DNA from: Clostridia bacterium
GTDB taxonomy: Bacteria; Bacillota; Clostridia; Christensenellales; Aristaeellaceae
Direction of reading: 5' to 3'
Assembly (NCBI GenBank): GCA_017458865.1
Contig: JAFSZW010000239.1
Coordinates: forward strand, 1 to 8,226
Length of the DNA stretch: 8,226 nt
The translations under genes and the position numbers were made by a program. Shown here piece after piece: positions 5,923 to 8,226 of this stretch (position 1 is its first letter; each line of letters begins with the position of its first letter). Under the pieces are notes generated by a model, which did not search any database, was not told the DNA's origin, and was given only the letters and a program-made list of their open reading frames with translations.

Positions 5923-6933
5923 ATGTCTTACATTCGGTTTGAAAAAATCAACAAGCTATTCGGAACAAATCATGTTCTCAAGGATATTGACCTGGAGGTC
6001 GAAAAAGGACAGCTGGTCACGCTTCTCGGCCCCTCCGGCTGCGGAAAATCCACCCTGCTTCGCTGCCTGGCCGGCCTTGAACAGGTTACAAATGGCCATA
6101 TCTACCTTGACGGCCAGGAAATCACAGATGTCATCCCGCGCCGCCGGGGCATCGGCATGGTTTTCCAGCAGTATTCTCTGTTTCCGAACATGAACGTGCA
6201 TGACAATGTCGCATACGGACTGAAACTCAAAAAGATGCCCAAGGCGGAAATCAACCAGAAAGTGGAAGAAATGCTTGGCATCGTAGGTCTCAGTGACAAG
6301 ATCAGCCAGTATCCCGCCCAGCTTTCGGGCGGACAGCAGCAGCGCGTCGCGCTGGCGCGCGCCATGGTGACCGCGCCCAAGGTTCTTCTGCTGGATGAAC
6401 CGCTGTCAGCCATTGACGCCCTGCTTCGCAAGAATCTGCAGATAGAAATCCGCCGGATTCAGCAGCAGCTTGGCATCACAACCATTTTCGTCACTCACGA
6501 TCAGGACGAGGCCATGGTCATGTCCGACATGATTCACCTGTTCCATAACGGCAAAATCGAGCAGTCCGGTACGCCGGAACAGATCTACACCCGTCCCGCC
6601 ACGAAGTTCGCGGCAACCTTCATCGGCAACTACAATCTGCCCAGCGCAGCTGAGTTCAACCGCGTATTCAAAGCAGACATTGCCGGTCAGGATGTGGCCG
6701 TGCGGCCGGAAATCATCCAGCTCAGCACGCAGGCACCCGCGAAAACGGACGGCCTTCTGACTGCCGAGGGCAAGATTGTCAGTCACATCTCCCACGGCAA
6801 CCTGATCCGCTTCACCGTTGACTTTGACGGACTCCCTCTGAATGCCGATGTCGTGTTTGAGAACCGTCTCGATTTCGGCGAGGGCGACACCATCTTCGCA
6901 GCGATCAAGAAGGATCTGGTGATCGGCCTCTGA
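5923..6933 (+). CDS. ABC importer ATPase (PotA/FbpC-like, with C-terminal TOBE-type region)
   Basis: A 336-aa ATPase that powers the importer from the cytoplasmic face. All motifs are intact: Walker A GPSGCGKST (36-44), Q-loop FQQY (81-84), signature LSGGQQQ (134-140), Walker B VLLLDEP with D158/E159, D-loop SAID (162-165) and switch H192 in THD. Residues from about 235 to the end form the regulatory region typical of the PotA/MalK/FbpC group; VRPEIIQLS (260-268) and the later HGNLIRFTVDFDG stretch are TOBE-like. The gene starts three bases after the second permease stop with a G-rich RBS about nine bases upstream, and is the last gene before a strong terminator. General annotation would be Fe3+/spermidine/putrescine-type ATPase; that label does not define the cargo. 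Confidence 0.95.
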   Translation: MSYIRFEKINKLFGTNHVLKDIDLEVEKGQLVTLLGPSGCGKSTLLRCLAGLEQVTNGHIYLDGQEITDVIPRRRGIGMVFQQYSLFPNMNVHDNVAYGLKLKKMPKAEINQKVEEMLGIVGLSDKISQYPAQLSGGQQQRVALARAMVTAPKVLLLDEPLSAIDALLRKNLQIEIRRIQQQLGITTIFVTHDQDEAMVMSDMIHLFHNGKIEQSGTPEQIYTRPATKFAATFIGNYNLPSAAEFNRVFKADIAGQDVAVRPEIIQLSTQAPAKTDGLLTAEGKIVSHISHGNLIRFTVDFDGLPLNADVVFENRLDFGEGDTIFAAIKKDLVIGL

Positions 6934-6978
6934 TGCGCCCTCACCCGTCCTGTCGGATCACTTTCAGTACTTCAATCT

Positions 6979-7012
6979 ACCGATAAAGCATTCTGCTTTG
7001 TCGGTTTTTTTT
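6979..7012 (+). terminator. Intrinsic terminator of the ABC importer operon
   Basis: ACCGATAAAGCA (6979-6990) pairs with TGCTTTGTCGGT (6994-7005) as a 12-bp stem with one G-U pair and a tight TTC loop, and eight Ts run through 7005-7012. It lies 45 bp past the ATPase stop. On the minus strand no T-run follows the stem, so it should stop only the rightward transcript, not that of the kinase gene. Confidence 0.95.
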
Positions 7013-7230
7013 CCCCTGCTGTCTAATTCCACAACCCCTTTCCAGAAAAAGTCTTCCGTCCACATAATACCGTCGGAATAGTCTGAACGTCCGTCATTGG
7101 GCTGGCTTTTGGGGAATTGACAGCTGAAAGAGCATTGGAGGTTTTCTCCGACTGAACTGTATAATCCACACCACCTGACTGATCCGCTTTTCCCCCAGTC
7201 CCTGGAATTGACCTGATTTTCAGCAGACCA
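7013..7230. other. Convergent intergenic stretch without an assigned gene
   Basis: The gap between the transporter terminator and the kinase stop codon holds no credible complete gene. A TTGACA and a TATAAT occur on the plus strand but 37 bp apart, too far to be one promoter. No clear terminator for the minus-strand kinase was found; only 4-bp dyads such as CTGA-TTT-TCAG near the stop. The kinase reading frame happens to stay open beyond its TAG for 88 codons to a TGA at 6964-6966. Confidence 0.5.
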
Positions 7231-8067
7231 CTACGCCTCTTTCAGTAAATGGATCAACGATGGAATCGCTGCCTCAAATGCAACTCCATACCGTGGATCT
7301 TCTGCCCTTTTCATCGTTTCGGCAATTGTCCGGGCAGTAAAATCTGCAGCCAGCCTCAGGGCGTTTTCTCTCTCAATCCCCAGCACAAACGCCCCGGCCA
7401 GCACACTTGAGAAGATGTCACCTGTCCCATGATATGATGCCTGGATTCTATCGTTCTGATACCCGAAAAAAACATCTGCATCCGCATCATAGCCCATTGC
7501 GCCGGTCTTCCCCTCCGTGAGAGAAACACCGGTCAGAATGGGCGTCTTTGTCCCAAGTGCGGCAAGCGCAGTCAGCAATTCCCTTGCATATGCCTCCGTA
7601 TATTCCTCCCGGTAAGGTATTCCCGTCAGGAATGCAGCCTCCGTGATGTTCGGGTCAATGATATCAGCAATGGCACAGAGCCCGGCATTTTTCTCCGCAT
7701 AATGTTCATTGAATCCCGTATAAAGCCTGCCATTGTCCCCCATGACCGGATCCACAAATACAATCGTGTTTTCGTTCCGGAAAGCATTGATGATACCGGT
7801 AACCGTATCGATTTCCGCCTCCGTACCCAGGTATCCGGTATAAATCGCGTCGAAGGTGATCCCTTCCCGCTTCCAGTGATCGGTAATGGGAATCAGCTGA
7901 TCTGAAAGATCCTTACAGGTGAATCCCTTGAACATCGTATGCGTGCTCAGCAGCGCTGTGGGCAGAATCACAGTTTCAATCCCCATGGCTGAGAGAATCG
8001 GCAGTGCAATGGTCAGAGAGCATTTCCCAAAACAGGAGATGTCCTGGATTGTCAGTATTCTTTTCAT
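7231..8067 (-). CDS. pdxY: Pyridoxamine/pyridoxal kinase (PdxY/PdxK type)
   Basis: A 278-aa ribokinase-fold enzyme that phosphorylates the 5'-OH of pyridoxal, pyridoxamine or pyridoxine with ATP in the vitamin B6 salvage pathway, in the cytoplasm. The N-terminal QDISCFGKCSLTIALPIL (8-25) is the characteristic start of this family. DPVMGD (106-111) and PNITEA (139-144) are the usual substrate/Mg-ATP region motifs, and HGTGDIFSSVLAG holds the anion hole and catalytic base Asp217 (GTGD 214-217). Length is normal for the family. AGGAGG lies eight bases before the ATG at 8067. It is convergent with the ABC importer operon and has its own likely promoter. Reading-frame integrity and intact catalytic residues suggest an active enzyme; preference among the B6 vitamers is not determinable here. 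Confidence 0.95.
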   Translation of the reverse strand: MKRILTIQDISCFGKCSLTIALPILSAMGIETVILPTALLSTHTMFKGFTCKDLSDQLIPITDHWKREGITFDAIYTGYLGTEAEIDTVTGIINAFRNENTIVFVDPVMGDNGRLYTGFNEHYAEKNAGLCAIADIIDPNITEAAFLTGIPYREEYTEAYARELLTALAALGTKTPILTGVSLTEGKTGAMGYDADADVFFGYQNDRIQASYHGTGDIFSSVLAGAFVLGIERENALRLAADFTARTIAETMKRAEDPRYGVAFEAAIPSLIHLLKEA

Positions 8068-8156
8068 GTGCTTTCCCTCCTGTTTGCGGATCGGCTTATC
8101 AGCACCTCTGCGCTTCCTGCTGTATTGCTGCGTGTATTCCGGCCTTTTCTGTCAGT

Positions 8157-8185
8157 AGGATAAATCACATGCCTCATTTTTGCAA
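8157..8185 (-). promoter_or_regulatory. Probable promoter of the pyridoxamine kinase gene
   Basis: On the minus strand TTGCAA (8185-8180) and TATCCT (8162-8157) are separated by 17 bp, with four of six matches in each hexamer or better. Predicted start is near 8150, about 80 nt ahead of the ATG. It is weaker than the two consensus promoters in the middle of the window. Confidence 0.45.
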
Positions 8186-8226
8186 GTTCTTTGGGCAATC
8201 CGTATTTCAGCGCCATTCATCCGTCA

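Noticed and set aside
7110..7170. TTGACA and TATAAT on the plus strand in the convergent gap as a promoter
   Set aside because: The hexamers are 37 bp apart and there is no downstream plus-strand gene.

Overview
This window looks like a chromosomal segment from an anaerobic Firmicute of the class Clostridia. That is an inference from gene content: a stand-alone 'B12-dependent methionine synthase activation'-type protein, an AAA-like ATPase of a type common in Lachnospiraceae-like genomes, strong AGGAGG ribosome binding sites, consensus sigma-A promoters and moderately high GC. No RNA gene, insertion sequence, CRISPR array or origin is visible.

Left part (1-2712, minus strand): four genes appear to form one operon running leftwards from a near-consensus promoter at 2765-2794. 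In transcription order they are (a) a 195-aa protein with a cobalamin-binding (corrinoid protein) fold that lacks the usual cobalt-ligating histidine motif, (b) a roughly 200-aa MetH-activation-domain-like protein ending in a cysteine cluster, overlapping (a), (c) a 211-aa SGNH/GDSL hydrolase close to the Mycobacterium smegmatis acyltransferase/arylesterase type, and (d) an AAA-like ATPase that runs off the left edge, has lower GC and may have been acquired separately.

Middle (2713-3078): a 366-bp divergent regulatory region. It holds the leftward promoter, a threefold imperfect ~37-bp tandem repeat (2831-2941), A-tracts, a set of AAACGA/TCGTTT half-sites, a perfect TTGACA-N17-TATAAT promoter firing right, and a hairpin at the 5' end of each predicted transcript.

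Right-centre (3079-7012, plus strand): a complete binding-protein-dependent ABC importer of the iron(III)/polyamine/aminoethylphosphonate class: lipoprotein binding protein, two permeases and an ATPase with all nucleotide-binding motifs. A GC-rich stem-loop after the binding-protein gene probably tunes down the distal genes, and a strong intrinsic terminator ends the operon. The substrate cannot be read from the sequence.

Right end (7231-8226, minus strand): a pyridoxamine/pyridoxal kinase (PdxY type) with its own probable promoter, convergent with the transporter operon. The most unusual part is the corrinoid-like gene pair that has lost hallmark cofactor residues, together with the repeat-bearing divergent control region. 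There is no direct proof of a new system.
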